The translations under genes were made by a program, and so were the position numbers. Source: Alphaproteobacteria bacterium (GTDB taxonomy: Bacteria > Pseudomonadota > Alphaproteobacteria > Micropepsales > Micropepsaceae). From it: a stretch of DNA of 45,738 nucleotides. The stretch's first letter is position 1, and each line of letters opens with the position of its first letter. This document shows, in pieces, positions 15,002 through 22,444 of the stretch. Under the pieces are notes generated by a model. That model was not told where the DNA came from, ran no database searches, and saw nothing but the letters and a program-made list of their open reading frames with translations. The stretch is taken from NCBI GenBank assembly GCA_947482125.1, contig CANKIV010000002.1, forward strand, positions 1 to 45,738, given 5' to 3'.

Positions 15002-16098
15002 CGCGCGCGCCAGACGAAGAGAGTGGACATGGCGTAATTCCACAGCGCGCTCATGATGGCCCCCGCCGCGCCCGCCAGCAGCCAGCGCGAGCGTTCGATG
15101 TACAGCCACGAGGCGAGGTCGATATTGGCCAGCACGCCCACCGAACCGATCAGGCAGAACAGCACAAAGCCGCGCGCCATCGACCAGCCCTTGAGACGGC
15201 GGTCGCGATAGGTGAGCTCATTGTTGAGCAGAAAGTTGCTGGTCATGGCGATGAAGGTGGCGATGAACTGGGCCCAGCGGAACATGTCGGGCAGGTCGGC
15301 CGGCAGCAGCCACAGCGACAGGCGCAAGGCCACCAGATGGACGAACAGGCCGATGGCGCCGACAAGGGCGAAGAAAATGAAGCGCGGATCCACCACATCG
15401 CCGGTCATCTTGGCCAGCAGCAGGCCCAGGAATTCCACCCCGATCTGGGCGTTGAACTTGCTTTCGCCGGCAAAGCGCTCACCGAAACTGTAGGGCTGTT
15501 CGGCGATGCGCAGCTTGCCGCTGCCGGTGGCCGCGATATCGAGCAGGATCTTGAATCCCACCGGCGACAGGCGCGGCGCCACCTCGTCGAAACGGTCGCG
15601 CCGCATCATGAAGAAGCCCGACATGGGATCGCTGAGTTTGGTGCCGACCATCCGGTGGGTCAGCTTCGTGGCAAGCCGCGAGATGGCGCCGCGGCTGCCC
15701 GAAAAGCTGGCGGCGCTGCCGCCTTCGACATAGCGGGAGGCGGCCACCAGATCGGCCTGGCCGCTGGTCAATCTGGCCAGCATGGCGGGCAGGACCTTTT
15801 CGTCATGCTGCAGATCGCCGTCGATCACCGCCACATAGGGGGCGGCGCTGGCGGACATGCCTTCGATGCAGGCCCCGGCCAGGCCGCGCCGGCCGACCCG
15901 GCGCAGGCAGCGCACGCGGGTATCCCGGGAACCGATCTCCTTGGCCGCCGCCGCGGTGCCGTCAGGGGAATTGTCGTCCACGAAGATGACTTCCCAGGCG
16001 ATCCCCGACAGGGCCAGGTCCAGCCGCCGCACCAGCTCGGCAACATTCCCCCGCTCCTTGAAAGTGGGAACGACAACAGAGAGTTGAGGGCTGGACAC
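14998..16098 (-). CDS. Polyprenyl-phosphate glycosyltransferase fused to GtrA domain
   Basis: 366-residue protein with two parts. Residues 1-235 are a GT2 dolichol/polyprenyl-phosphate mannosyltransferase-like domain: LSVVVPTFKERGNVAELV, the VDDNSPDGT motif, the DGDLQHDE metal site, and SGFFMMRRD. Residues 240-366 form a four-helix GtrA domain (FIFFALVGAIGLFVHLVALR ... NFLLNNELTYRDRR ... ALWNYAMSTLFVWRAR). Such fusions make a lipid-linked sugar and move it across the inner membrane. The start is a GTG at 16098, at the family N-terminus. It is translationally overlapped with the GT39 gene, forming a two-gene operon. Confidence 0.9.
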   Translation of the reverse strand: MSSPQLSVVVPTFKERGNVAELVRRLDLALSGIAWEVIFVDDNSPDGTAAAAKEIGSRDTRVRCLRRVGRRGLAGACIEGMSASAAPYVAVIDGDLQHDEKVLPAMLARLTSGQADLVAASRYVEGGSAASFSGSRGAISRLATKLTHRMVGTKLSDPMSGFFMMRRDRFDEVAPRLSPVGFKILLDIAATGSGKLRIAEQPYSFGERFAGESKFNAQIGVEFLGLLLAKMTGDVVDPRFIFFALVGAIGLFVHLVALRLSLWLLPADLPDMFRWAQFIATFIAMTSNFLLNNELTYRDRRLKGWSMARGFVLFCLIGSVGVLANIDLASWLYIERSRWLLAGAAGAIMSALWNYAMSTLFVWRAR

Positions 16099-16273
16099 CG
16101 GCGCAAAGTCCCCAAGGGCATTGATGAAGAGAATTGATGGCCCTTGGTGACGTCACCCGGCCGAACCGTCAAGTTGGCCGCCGACGGGTAAGGAATCGCT
16201 AACTCTATCAGAAGCTTAGGAGATGCCCGCGGTAGCGCGGGAAACTTCCGGACCTGCCATGCGTTGCAAACCG

Positions 16274-16699
16274 ATGAGCACCTCTCACCTCCTTCACCGC
16301 ACGCCCGGCCTTCCCGCCAATCATTCGACCCTGCGCCTGGCCGCCCCCAGGGTGCTGGTGGTCGAGGACGAGATGACGGTGGCGATGCTGATCGAGGACA
16401 TGGTCAGCGAGCTTGCCTATGAGGTGGCGGCCGTGGTGCCCCGGCTGGAAGACGCCATGCGCATGCTGGACAGCGACAGCTTCGATCTGGCGATGCTGGA
16501 TGTCCATCTGAACGGCAAGACCGTGTTTCCCTTCGCCGCTGAACTTGAGGCGCGCGGCATTCCCTTCATGTTCGCGACCGCCTACGGCGCACGCGGCCTG
16601 CCGGTGGAATTCCGCGACTATCTGGTGCTGCAAAAGCCGTTCGGGCCCGTGGAACTGCGCCGCGCCCTGATCGAGCTGTCCGGACGCACCACCCACTGA
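16274..16699 (+). CDS. Stand-alone receiver-domain response regulator
   Basis: 141 residues, one receiver domain after a 24-residue variable N-terminus. The acidic pair is in VLVVEDEMTVAMLIEDM, the phosphoacceptor is Asp76 in LAMLDVHLNGK, and the lysine is in LVLQKPFGP. There is no output domain, so it signals by protein interaction, perhaps as a phosphate sink or branch in the nearby GSR phosphorelay. Two earlier in-frame ATGs exist (16223, 16259), but the sequence before 16274 looks non-coding. A near-match to the GSR promoter (GGAAA, 17 bases, CGTT at 16262-16265) lies immediately upstream. No dedicated kinase is adjacent. Confidence 0.85.
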   Translation: MSTSHLLHRTPGLPANHSTLRLAAPRVLVVEDEMTVAMLIEDMVSELAYEVAAVVPRLEDAMRMLDSDSFDLAMLDVHLNGKTVFPFAAELEARGIPFMFATAYGARGLPVEFRDYLVLQKPFGPVELRRALIELSGRTTH

Positions 16700-16703
16700 A
16701 CTC

Positions 16704-16850
16704 CTAGCGGAAGAAAATCGTGTAAAGCACGATGCCGGCGATCACCGACAGCGCCAGGCTGATATGCAGCACGTAGCGCATCACGCCGAGCTCCTTGCCC
16801 TGGCGCGCTTCCTGCGCACTGAGAACCACATGGCCTTCTTCGGTATGCAT
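16704..16850 (-). CDS. 48-residue single-pass membrane protein, unknown
   Basis: An ATG at 16850, eight bases after AAAGGAGA, opens a 48-codon frame ending in TAG at 16704. It encodes a short polar N-terminus (MHTEEGHVVLSAQEARQGKE) followed by one membrane helix (YVLHISLALSVIAGIVLYTIFF) and a final Arg. It is the third gene of a minus-strand run with the 73-residue protein and the DUF3309 gene, with 20- and 27-base gaps. I do not recognise a family. Confidence 0.75.
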   Translation of the reverse strand: MHTEEGHVVLSAQEARQGKELGVMRYVLHISLALSVIAGIVLYTIFFR

Positions 16851-16870
16851 CTTCGTCTCCTTTGTATCGT

Positions 16871-17092
16871 CTATTCCGCGGCGTTATTGCTGGCGGTGTA
16901 GAGGCGCGCTTCCAGTTCCGCGATCAGGGCGTCGATCCCGGCTTCATCCACCGCCGCATACCCGCGCCAGGCCCGCAGAATTTCCACGCGTTCCGCATCT
17001 CCGAAACGGCGATCGCGGATGACGTCGCCCGGGGCGCGATAGATTCGCGCCGGATTGAGCTTGATGTCTTCAAACAGGCTCTTCTTGATCAT
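16871..17092 (-). CDS. Small soluble protein, unknown family
   Basis: 73 residues. The central part IYRAPGDVIRDRRFGDAERVEILRAWRGYA resembles short alphaproteobacterial proteins with a PxDVxxDxRxxxxxxxEILRxW signature. That signature is my recollection of a recurrent pattern and not a named family. A C-terminal helix (IDALIAELEARLYTA) follows. A GGGAGG ribosome site lies five bases before the ATG. It is the middle gene of the three-gene small-protein operon and probably stress-induced along with its neighbours. Confidence 0.8.
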   Translation of the reverse strand: MIKKSLFEDIKLNPARIYRAPGDVIRDRRFGDAERVEILRAWRGYAAVDEAGIDALIAELEARLYTASNNAAE

Positions 17093-17119
17093 GCATGCCT
17101 CCCGACATGCTTGGACGCG

Positions 17120-17275
17120 TCAGATTCGTCCCAGCAGCGCCAGCACCAGCACGATCACCAAAACCAGGCCCAATGTGCCGGACGGGTAGTAGCCCCAGCT
17201 CTGGCTGTGCGGCCAGGACGGCCAGGCGCCCAGCAGCAGGAGCAGCAGAACCACAATCAGAATTGTTCCGAGCAT
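17120..17275 (-). CDS. DUF3309 small membrane protein
   Basis: 51 residues consisting of two hydrophobic helices (MLGTILIVVLLLLLLGAWPSW and GTLGLVLVIVLVLALLGRI) joined by the conserved aromatic loop PSWPHSQSWGYYPSG. This is the DUF3309 pattern, frequent in alphaproteobacteria and of unknown function. The ATG at 17275 follows a perfect GGAGGA ribosome site; the longer frame upstream runs through the promoter region and is not coding. It is the first gene of the small-protein operon. Confidence 0.9.
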   Translation of the reverse strand: MLGTILIVVLLLLLLGAWPSWPHSQSWGYYPSGTLGLVLVIVLVLALLGRI

Positions 17276-17304
17276 TTGAAATTCCTCCAGATATATGAGG
17301 AAGG

Positions 17305-17329
17305 AACACCGCCGGACCCTGCGGGTTCC
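17305..17329 (-). promoter_or_regulatory. Probable EcfG-dependent promoter of the DUF3309 operon
   Basis: On the minus strand GGAAC (17329-17325), 16 bases, TGTT (17308-17305): one mismatch from the consensus. Spacing to the DUF3309 start is about 30 bases. Read on the plus strand, the same segment also has GGAAC-N16-GGTT, so it is nearly symmetric. Confidence 0.55.
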
Positions 17330-17372
17330 CATCAATGTCGGGCACGGTTCCAGCAGTTCCGCTGGCAGGCGC

Positions 17373-17397
17373 GGAACAACCCCTTGCCCGGCCCGTT
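17373..17397 (+). promoter_or_regulatory. EcfG-dependent promoter of the PRC-barrel-like gene
   Basis: GGAAC (17373-17377), 16 bases, CGTT (17394-17397): exact GSR consensus. The expected start is near 17404, about 50 bases before the ATG and just where the 20-bp tandem repeat begins. Confidence 0.82.
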
Positions 17398-17402
17398 TTC
17401 AA

Positions 17403-17442
17403 AAAAGATCCTCACTGCGTTCAAAAGATCCTCACTGCGTTC
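17403..17442 (+). repeat. Perfect 20-bp tandem duplication in a 5' leader
   Basis: AAAAGATCCTCACTGCGTTC occurs twice with no gap (17403-17422 and 17423-17442). The second copy ends two bases before the AGGAG ribosome site of the PRC-like gene. Absence of any divergence suggests a recent duplication. Confidence 0.9.
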
Positions 17443-17453
17443 AGGAGCCCCTC

Positions 17454-17921
17454 ATGAAATCGCGCAATGTCATCATGGCCGGTGCCGTCCTTTTGTTTTT
17501 CGGCGGCCCCGCATTCGCCGGAGAATCCACGCCGGCGGAAAGGGAAGCCACGCGCCAGCTGAACCTGGAGGCGGCGCGTAAAGCCGCGCCCGGCTCGCAA
17601 CAGGTGGGGGTGGTTGACGCCAGCCCCGTACCGGCGGCCGCGCCGACCATGCCGGTCGAGACCGCCACCGCCAGCGGGACGCTCTCTTCCCTCATCAACC
17701 CGCCTTCGAAGATCGCCACCGCCAATGTGCTGGACAATACCGGCAAGACCATAGGGGCGGTGCAGAGGGTCGAAGTGTCGCCCGAGGGCAAGCCCACCAA
17801 GGTCGCGGTGGCGCTGATAGGCCAGACCGGGAAGGTCGTGGTGCTGGATGCGGCGGCGGTCAGCTATGACGCGCACAAGAATGAAATCACCGCCCAGGGC
17901 GCCATTCCATCCGCCGGTTAG
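17454..17921 (+). CDS. Exported PRC-barrel-like protein
   Basis: 155-residue secreted protein. The signal peptide is MKSRNVIMAGAVLLFFGGPAFA with cleavage after AFA. A low-complexity Ala/Pro/Thr linker follows. The C-terminal domain (from about residue 92) is VLDNTGKTIGAVQRVEVSPEGKPTKVAVALIGQTGKVVVLDAAAVSYD, which has the strand pattern of a PRC barrel (D..G..IG.V..V....G......V). The start is set by AGGAG and the signal peptide. An exact GSR promoter upstream makes it a likely stress-induced periplasmic protein. Function is unknown. Confidence 0.8.
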   Translation: MKSRNVIMAGAVLLFFGGPAFAGESTPAEREATRQLNLEAARKAAPGSQQVGVVDASPVPAAAPTMPVETATASGTLSSLINPPSKIATANVLDNTGKTIGAVQRVEVSPEGKPTKVAVALIGQTGKVVVLDAAAVSYDAHKNEITAQGAIPSAG

Positions 17922-17942
17922 CTGCAAATCGAGCTTCGGCTT

Positions 17943-18344
17943 TTATTTCGCCAGTTTGAGCGCGGCCAGGGCCGCGGCGCTGGCGGTGACGGCCGTCAGA
18001 AGCGCACCCCAGGCCATGTCGATCAATGACACTTTCAGCGACCATGTTTTCAGGGTCGCCAGGTTTGTCAGGTCATAGGTCGCATAGGCGAAGAACCCGA
18101 ACAGGGCGCCGAACAGGGCCGCGGTGCGCCAGTCGCCGCTGGCCAGGGCCGGACGCACCGCGAAGATCAGAATGCCGGCGATATAGACGAGATAGAAGGC
18201 CACCGCCGCCGTCATGTTGGGATTTTCCGCCATCACCGCGCCCAGGGCGCGGTGGTAAAGCGGTCCCGATGTGTTGCTGAGCCAGAGGAAATCCAGCCCG
18301 CCCATCACCAGGGCCGCCGCGACATAGGCGATCAGATAAGCCAT
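17943..18344 (-). CDS. DUF2177 family membrane protein
   Basis: 133 residues with four predicted membrane helices. Family marks include GGLDFLWL near the N-terminus, Y.R.LG..M.ENPN, and YATYDLTNLATLKTWSLKVSLIDMAWG. The start is the ATG at 18344, after GAGGGA; the upstream in-frame codons are not coding-like. DUF2177 genes often accompany FAD oxidoreductase and cyclopropane-fatty-acid-synthase-like genes, and here these two are divergent neighbours. It may take part in lipid modification under oxidative stress, but this is inference. Confidence 0.88.
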   Translation of the reverse strand: MAYLIAYVAAALVMGGLDFLWLSNTSGPLYHRALGAVMAENPNMTAAVAFYLVYIAGILIFAVRPALASGDWRTAALFGALFGFFAYATYDLTNLATLKTWSLKVSLIDMAWGALLTAVTASAAALAALKLAK

Positions 18345-18389
18345 CGGACATTCCCTCGCTTTGCTTGCTTCTACGTCCCCGCCGCCGCT

Positions 18390-18417
18390 ACGGATCATCC
18401 CCTTTCCGGTGATCCGT
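18390..18417. repeat. Inverted repeat between divergent DUF2177 and FAD oxidoreductase genes
   Basis: ACGGATCA (18390-18397) and TGATCCGT (18410-18417) are perfect reverse complements separated by 12 bases. It lies midway in the 113-base divergent promoter region. Full-helical-turn spacing would suit a dimeric regulator binding site. No T-run follows, so it is not an obvious terminator. Confidence 0.55.
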
Positions 18418-18457
18418 GTCCGGCGCAGCGGCGTAACTGTCACAAAGGCGGGAGTGA

Positions 18458-19816
18458 ATGGCCAAAATCGCGATTGTCGGCACGGGTATTTCAGGACTGG
18501 GCAGCGCCTATCTGCTCAATCCGGACCATGAGATCACCCTTTATGAAAAGGCGGCCCGGGTCGGCGGCCACAGCCGTACCGTCACGCTGGATTATGACGG
18601 CGCGGCCATTGCGGTGGATACCGGCTTCATCGTCTTCAACCGGCCCAACTATCCCAATCTGTGCGGGCTGTTCGCGCATCTGGGCGTGCCCACCCATGGC
18701 AGCGACATGACTTTCGCCGCCTCCATCCGCGATGGCTGGCTGGAATGGGGCGCGGCCGATCTCAATGCCGTGCTGGGCCAGCGCCGGAATTTTTTCAGGC
18801 CGAAATTCGGCTTGCTGGTGCGCGACGTAATGAAATTCAACGCCGAGGCGCAAGCGACGGTGGAGCGCCATCCCGAACTTACGCTGGACGGCCTGATCGC
18901 CAGGCTGGGCCTGGGCGAGTGGTTTCGCCGCTATTACCTGCTGCCCATGGCGGGCGCGATCTGGAGTTGCCCGCCCTGCGAGATGATGAATTTCCCGGCC
19001 CGCACCCTGGTGCGCTTCTTCGCCAATCATCATCTCCTGTCCTATTCCGGCCAGCCGCAATGGCGCACCGTCACCGGCGGATCGCAGGAATATGTAAGCC
19101 GCCTGACCAGAAGCTTCGCATCGCGCATCCGCACCGGTTGCGGCGCCGTGTCGGTCACGCGTCCGCCATCAGGCCCCAATGCCGGCAAGGTCGAGATCCG
19201 CGACAGCCAGGGCGGCTTCGAGGTCTATGACCAGGTGGTGATGGCCAGCCATGGCGATGAGACTCTGGCGCTGCTGCAGGACGCCGACGCGGGCGAGCGT
19301 GCCGCCCTGTCCTGCTTTCGCTATCAGAAGAACACGGCCGTCCTGCACCGCGACACCAGCCTGATGCCGCGCCGCAGGCGCTGCTGGGCCAGCTGGGTCT
19401 ACAGTTCGGACGACGAACTCCTGCACCCCCGGATCGCCGTGACCTACTGGATGAACCGTCTGCAGGGCATCGACGAGAAATACCCCCTGTTCGTCAGCCT
19501 CAATCCCAGCCGCGCCATCCCCGAAGAGCGGATTTTCGATATGTGCGAATTCGACCATCCGGTTTTCGATGCCGCCGCCATCGCGGCCCAGCCCAGGATC
19601 GCCGCCCTGCAGGGACAGCGGGGCACCTGGTTCGCCGGCGCCCATCTGGGCCACGGCTTTCACGAGGACGGGCTGGCCAGCGCCGTCCGTGTCGCGCGGG
19701 GCCTGGGTGCTCCCATTCCCTGGGAGACCGGCACCCCCGCCCCCCTGGCCGATGCGGCGCTGCAAAAACCATGGACCCTGCCCACCTTCGAGCCGGTTCC
19801 GGCCGAATTGTTTTGA
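18458..19816 (+). CDS. FAD-dependent amine-oxidase-type oxidoreductase of the lipid-modification cluster
   Basis: 452-residue flavoprotein. The N-terminal dinucleotide motif is IAIVGTGISGLGSAYLL with EKAARVGGHSRTV, typical of the NAD(P)-binding-8 amine-oxidase group. The internal FPARTLVRFFANHHLL and QWRTVTGGSQEYV, and the C-terminal FAGAHLGHGFHEDGL, are characteristic of the subgroup encoded beside cyclopropane-fatty-acid-synthase homologues. It probably desaturates or otherwise modifies membrane fatty acids with its neighbour at 19867. A GGGAG ribosome site precedes the ATG. The usual DUF1365 gene between the two is missing. Confidence 0.87.
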   Translation: MAKIAIVGTGISGLGSAYLLNPDHEITLYEKAARVGGHSRTVTLDYDGAAIAVDTGFIVFNRPNYPNLCGLFAHLGVPTHGSDMTFAASIRDGWLEWGAADLNAVLGQRRNFFRPKFGLLVRDVMKFNAEAQATVERHPELTLDGLIARLGLGEWFRRYYLLPMAGAIWSCPPCEMMNFPARTLVRFFANHHLLSYSGQPQWRTVTGGSQEYVSRLTRSFASRIRTGCGAVSVTRPPSGPNAGKVEIRDSQGGFEVYDQVVMASHGDETLALLQDADAGERAALSCFRYQKNTAVLHRDTSLMPRRRRCWASWVYSSDDELLHPRIAVTYWMNRLQGIDEKYPLFVSLNPSRAIPEERIFDMCEFDHPVFDAAAIAAQPRIAALQGQRGTWFAGAHLGHGFHEDGLASAVRVARGLGAPIPWETGTPAPLADAALQKPWTLPTFEPVPAELF

Positions 19817-19866
19817 GCCGCATTGGCGCTTAATCTTGGTCAGTCCTTTTTTTCCGGGAAGCCTCG

Positions 19867-21033
19867 ATGGCCTTGATACCCGCGTCCTATATCGAGAAGA
19901 GCTGGCGCAAGGCGATCGGCGCGCTGGAGTTTGGTACCCTGGAATTCATCGCCCCCAACGGCGAGGTGACCCTGTGCCGGGGGGCCAATCCCGGCCCTTC
20001 TGCGCGCTTTCACATCCATGAATGGGACGTGTTGCGCCGGATCATGGCGCGCGGCGATATCGGGCTGGGCGAGGAATATATCGCCGGCAGCTGGGACACC
20101 GACAGCGTCGAGAATCTGGTGAGCCTGTTCCTGCTCAACCTGGATCATTTCGACAAATTTTCCGACGGCAACATGCTGAACCGCATCGCTTTCGTCATTC
20201 ACAATGCGTTGGTGCGCAGGAATTCCATCAGCGGCTCGTCCCGCAACATCAAGGACCATTACGACGTCGGCAACGACTTCTATTCGCTGTGGCTGGACCA
20301 GAGCATGACCTATTCCTCGGCGCTCTATAACGGCACCGCCGATCTATATCGCGCCCAGCAGAACAAGTATGAGCGCATCCTGTCCAAATTCGACGCGCCC
20401 AGATCCAGCGTGCTGGAAATCGGTTGCGGCTGGGGCGGATTCGCCGAGCGCGCCGCCGCCGACAACCACAATGTCACCGGCCTGACCATTTCACCGGCCC
20501 AGCACAAATTCGCCACCGCACGCCTGGGCGGCGCCGCCGATATCAAGCTGCAGGATTACAGGCTTACAAAAGGCAGCTTCGACAACATCGTCTCGATCGA
20601 GATGTTCGAGGCGGTGGGCGAGCATTACTGGCCGGCCTATTTTTCCTGCGTCGCCGAGCGTCTGAAGCGCGGCGGCCGCGCCGTCATCCAGACCATCACC
20701 ATCAGGGACGAGCTGTTCGCCGGCTATCGCACCCGCAGCGACTTCATCCGGCACTATGTCTTCCCCGGCGGCATGCTGCCGTCCCTGGCGCGTTTCCGCG
20801 AGGAAGCCGAAAGGGCCGGCCTGAAATTCGCCGGCGCCTTCGGCTTCGGCAAGGACTATGCCCGCACCCTGCGCGAATGGCTGGTCAGGATGCAGGGCGC
20901 GGAAAGCCAGATCCGGGCCCTGGGCCATGACCAGCATTTCCTGCGCAACTGGGAATTCTACCTGGGCATCTGCGCGGCCACCTTCGAGGTGGCGCGGACC
21001 GATGTGGTCCAGGTCGAGCTGGTCAACGCCTGA
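19867..21033 (+). CDS. Cyclopropane-fatty-acyl-phospholipid synthase family methyltransferase
   Basis: 388-residue SAM-dependent enzyme that methylates or cyclopropanates unsaturated acyl chains of membrane phospholipids. The N-terminal domain contains MARGDIGLGEEYIAGSWD, and then the family signature IKDHYDVGNDFYSLWLDQSMTYSSALY. The SAM motif is VLEIGCGWGGFAERAA, and the lipid-site segment is FDNIVSIEMFEAVGEHYWPAYF. It follows the FAD oxidoreductase by 50 bases. Homologous pairs in Rhodobacter make methylated/furan fatty acids in response to singlet oxygen, so the product may not be a simple cyclopropane. Confidence 0.9.
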   Translation: MALIPASYIEKSWRKAIGALEFGTLEFIAPNGEVTLCRGANPGPSARFHIHEWDVLRRIMARGDIGLGEEYIAGSWDTDSVENLVSLFLLNLDHFDKFSDGNMLNRIAFVIHNALVRRNSISGSSRNIKDHYDVGNDFYSLWLDQSMTYSSALYNGTADLYRAQQNKYERILSKFDAPRSSVLEIGCGWGGFAERAAADNHNVTGLTISPAQHKFATARLGGAADIKLQDYRLTKGSFDNIVSIEMFEAVGEHYWPAYFSCVAERLKRGGRAVIQTITIRDELFAGYRTRSDFIRHYVFPGGMLPSLARFREEAERAGLKFAGAFGFGKDYARTLREWLVRMQGAESQIRALGHDQHFLRNWEFYLGICAATFEVARTDVVQVELVNA

Positions 21034-21131
21034 GGTCAAATACCGACCGACCTGCTCGAAAAATGGGCTGTTTTCATCGGCAAGATCGGATATGGAAGCC
21101 CTTTGGGGTACCTTAAGAAAAGGCTTATTCT

Positions 21132-21503
21132 ATGCTTGCGAAAAGTTTCGTCGCCCTGGCGCTGCTGGTGGGCACCACCCTTGCGGCCCATGCCGCAGGC
21201 GACCCCGCCAAGGGCAAGAATGTCTACAAGCGCTGCGCCGTCTGTCACACCGACGACAAGGGCGGCGGCGACGCCCTGGGCCCCAATCTGTTCGGCGTTG
21301 TCGGCCGCAAGGCGGGCACCCGCCCCGGCTTTCCCTATTCCCCGCAGCTGAAGGCCGCCAACATCACCTGGACCGACGCCAATCTGGTGAAATGGTCTGC
21401 CGGCCCGGCCCGCATGGTGCCCGGCACCAAGATGTTCTTCGCCGGCATCACCTCCAAGAACCAGCAGGCCGATCTGGTCGCCTATCTGGCGACCCTGAAG
21501 TAG
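21132..21503 (+). CDS. Class I c-type cytochrome (periplasmic)
   Basis: 123 residues. The signal peptide is MLAKSFVALALLVGTTLAAHA, cleaved before AGDPAKGKNV. The haem site is CAVCH at residues 35-39, with a GPNLFGVVGRKAGT segment as in mitochondrial-type cytochrome c. The axial methionine is in PGTKMFFAGI (Met101), and the C-terminal helix ends LVAYLATLK. It is an electron carrier between respiratory or photosynthetic-type complexes, or to peroxidases. It is a single gene; no oxidase genes are adjacent. Confidence 0.93.
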   Translation: MLAKSFVALALLVGTTLAAHAAGDPAKGKNVYKRCAVCHTDDKGGGDALGPNLFGVVGRKAGTRPGFPYSPQLKAANITWTDANLVKWSAGPARMVPGTKMFFAGITSKNQQADLVAYLATLK

Positions 21504-21591
21504 CCTGTGGCGGAATGACGCACAAAGGGGGCTGCGGTTAACCAGCTTTGCTGCAATGCAGCATCTCTGGACCTAAGCTCATCGGGTTTCG

Positions 21592-21621
21592 TTGACAGCC
21601 TTGCGGCTGCGGCCATACTTT
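21592..21621 (+). promoter_or_regulatory. Sigma70-type promoter for etfBA-hbd
   Basis: Consensus TTGACA at 21592-21597, 18 bases, then TACTTT (21616-21621). The etfB start lies about 70 bases downstream of the predicted start point. The -35 is perfect; the -10 is weak. Confidence 0.55.
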
Positions 21622-21697
21622 TTGCACCGCACAACAACAGGCCGGCCGCCGTTACCCGACGCTGAAAGCGCCGTCCATTGGGGATCAGAGAAACACC

Positions 21698-22444
21698 ATG
21701 AAGGTCCTGGTGCCCGTCAAGCGGGTGGTCGACTACAACGTCAAGGTTCGCGTCAAGGCGGACCAGAGCGGCGTGGACCTGGCCAATGTCAAAATGTCCA
21801 TGAACCCGTTCGATGAAATCGCCGTCGAAGAAGCCGTGCGTCTGAAGGAAAAGGGCAAGGCGAGTGAAGTCGTGGTCGTGTCCATCGGGCCGCAGCAGGC
21901 GTCTGAGACCATCCGCACCGCCCTGGCCATGGGCGCCGACCGTGGCATCCTCGTGAAGAACGACGCAATGGTCGAACCGCTTGTGGTCGCCAAAATTCTC
22001 AAGGCCATTGTCGACGCCGAACAACCGCAGCTGGTGATCACCGGCAAGCAGGCGATCGACGACGACGCCAACCAGGTCGGCCAGATGCTGGCCGCGTTGC
22101 TGGGCTGGCCGCAGGGTACCTTCGCGCATTCTCTCGAGCTTGGTGACGGCAATGCCAGGATCACCCGCGAGATCGACGGCGGCCTGCAGACGGTGGAGGT
22201 CAGGCTGCCGGCGGTGATGACCACCGACCTGCGCCTGAACGAACCGCGCTATGCCTCGCTGCCCAATATCATGAAGGCCAAGAAGAAGCCGATCGAGGAA
22301 AAGACGCCGGGCGATTTCGGCGTCGATGTCAGCCCTCGCTTCAAGGTGCTGAAAGTAACCGAGCCGCCCAAGCGCGCCGCCGGCGCCAAGGTCGCCAGCG
22401 TGGCTGAGCTTCTGGACAAGCTCAAAGCCGATGGAGTCATCTGA
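21698..22444 (+). CDS. etfB: Electron transfer flavoprotein subunit beta
   Basis: 248 residues; forms the AMP-binding half of the ETF heterodimer that takes electrons from acyl-CoA dehydrogenases and passes them to ETF:ubiquinone oxidoreductase. It begins [20 protein letters not shown]. The family segment [28 protein letters not shown] and the signature [35 protein letters not shown] are both present. The stop overlaps the etfA ATG by one base. Together with hbd it forms a fatty-acid or 4-hydroxybutyrate/PHB oxidation operon. Confidence 0.97.
   Translation: MKVLVPVKRVVDYNVKVRVKADQSGVDLANVKMSMNPFDEIAVEEAVRLKEKGKASEVVVVSIGPQQASETIRTALAMGADRGILVKNDAMVEPLVVAKILKAIVDAEQPQLVITGKQAIDDDANQVGQMLAALLGWPQGTFAHSLELGDGNARITREIDGGLQTVEVRLPAVMTTDLRLNEPRYASLPNIMKAKKKPIEEKTPGDFGVDVSPRFKVLKVTEPPKRAAGAKVASVAELLDKLKADGVI

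Noticed and set aside
17403-17442. Start of a CRISPR array
   Set aside because: Two directly adjacent identical 20-mers with no spacers and no cas genes; it is a tandem duplication.
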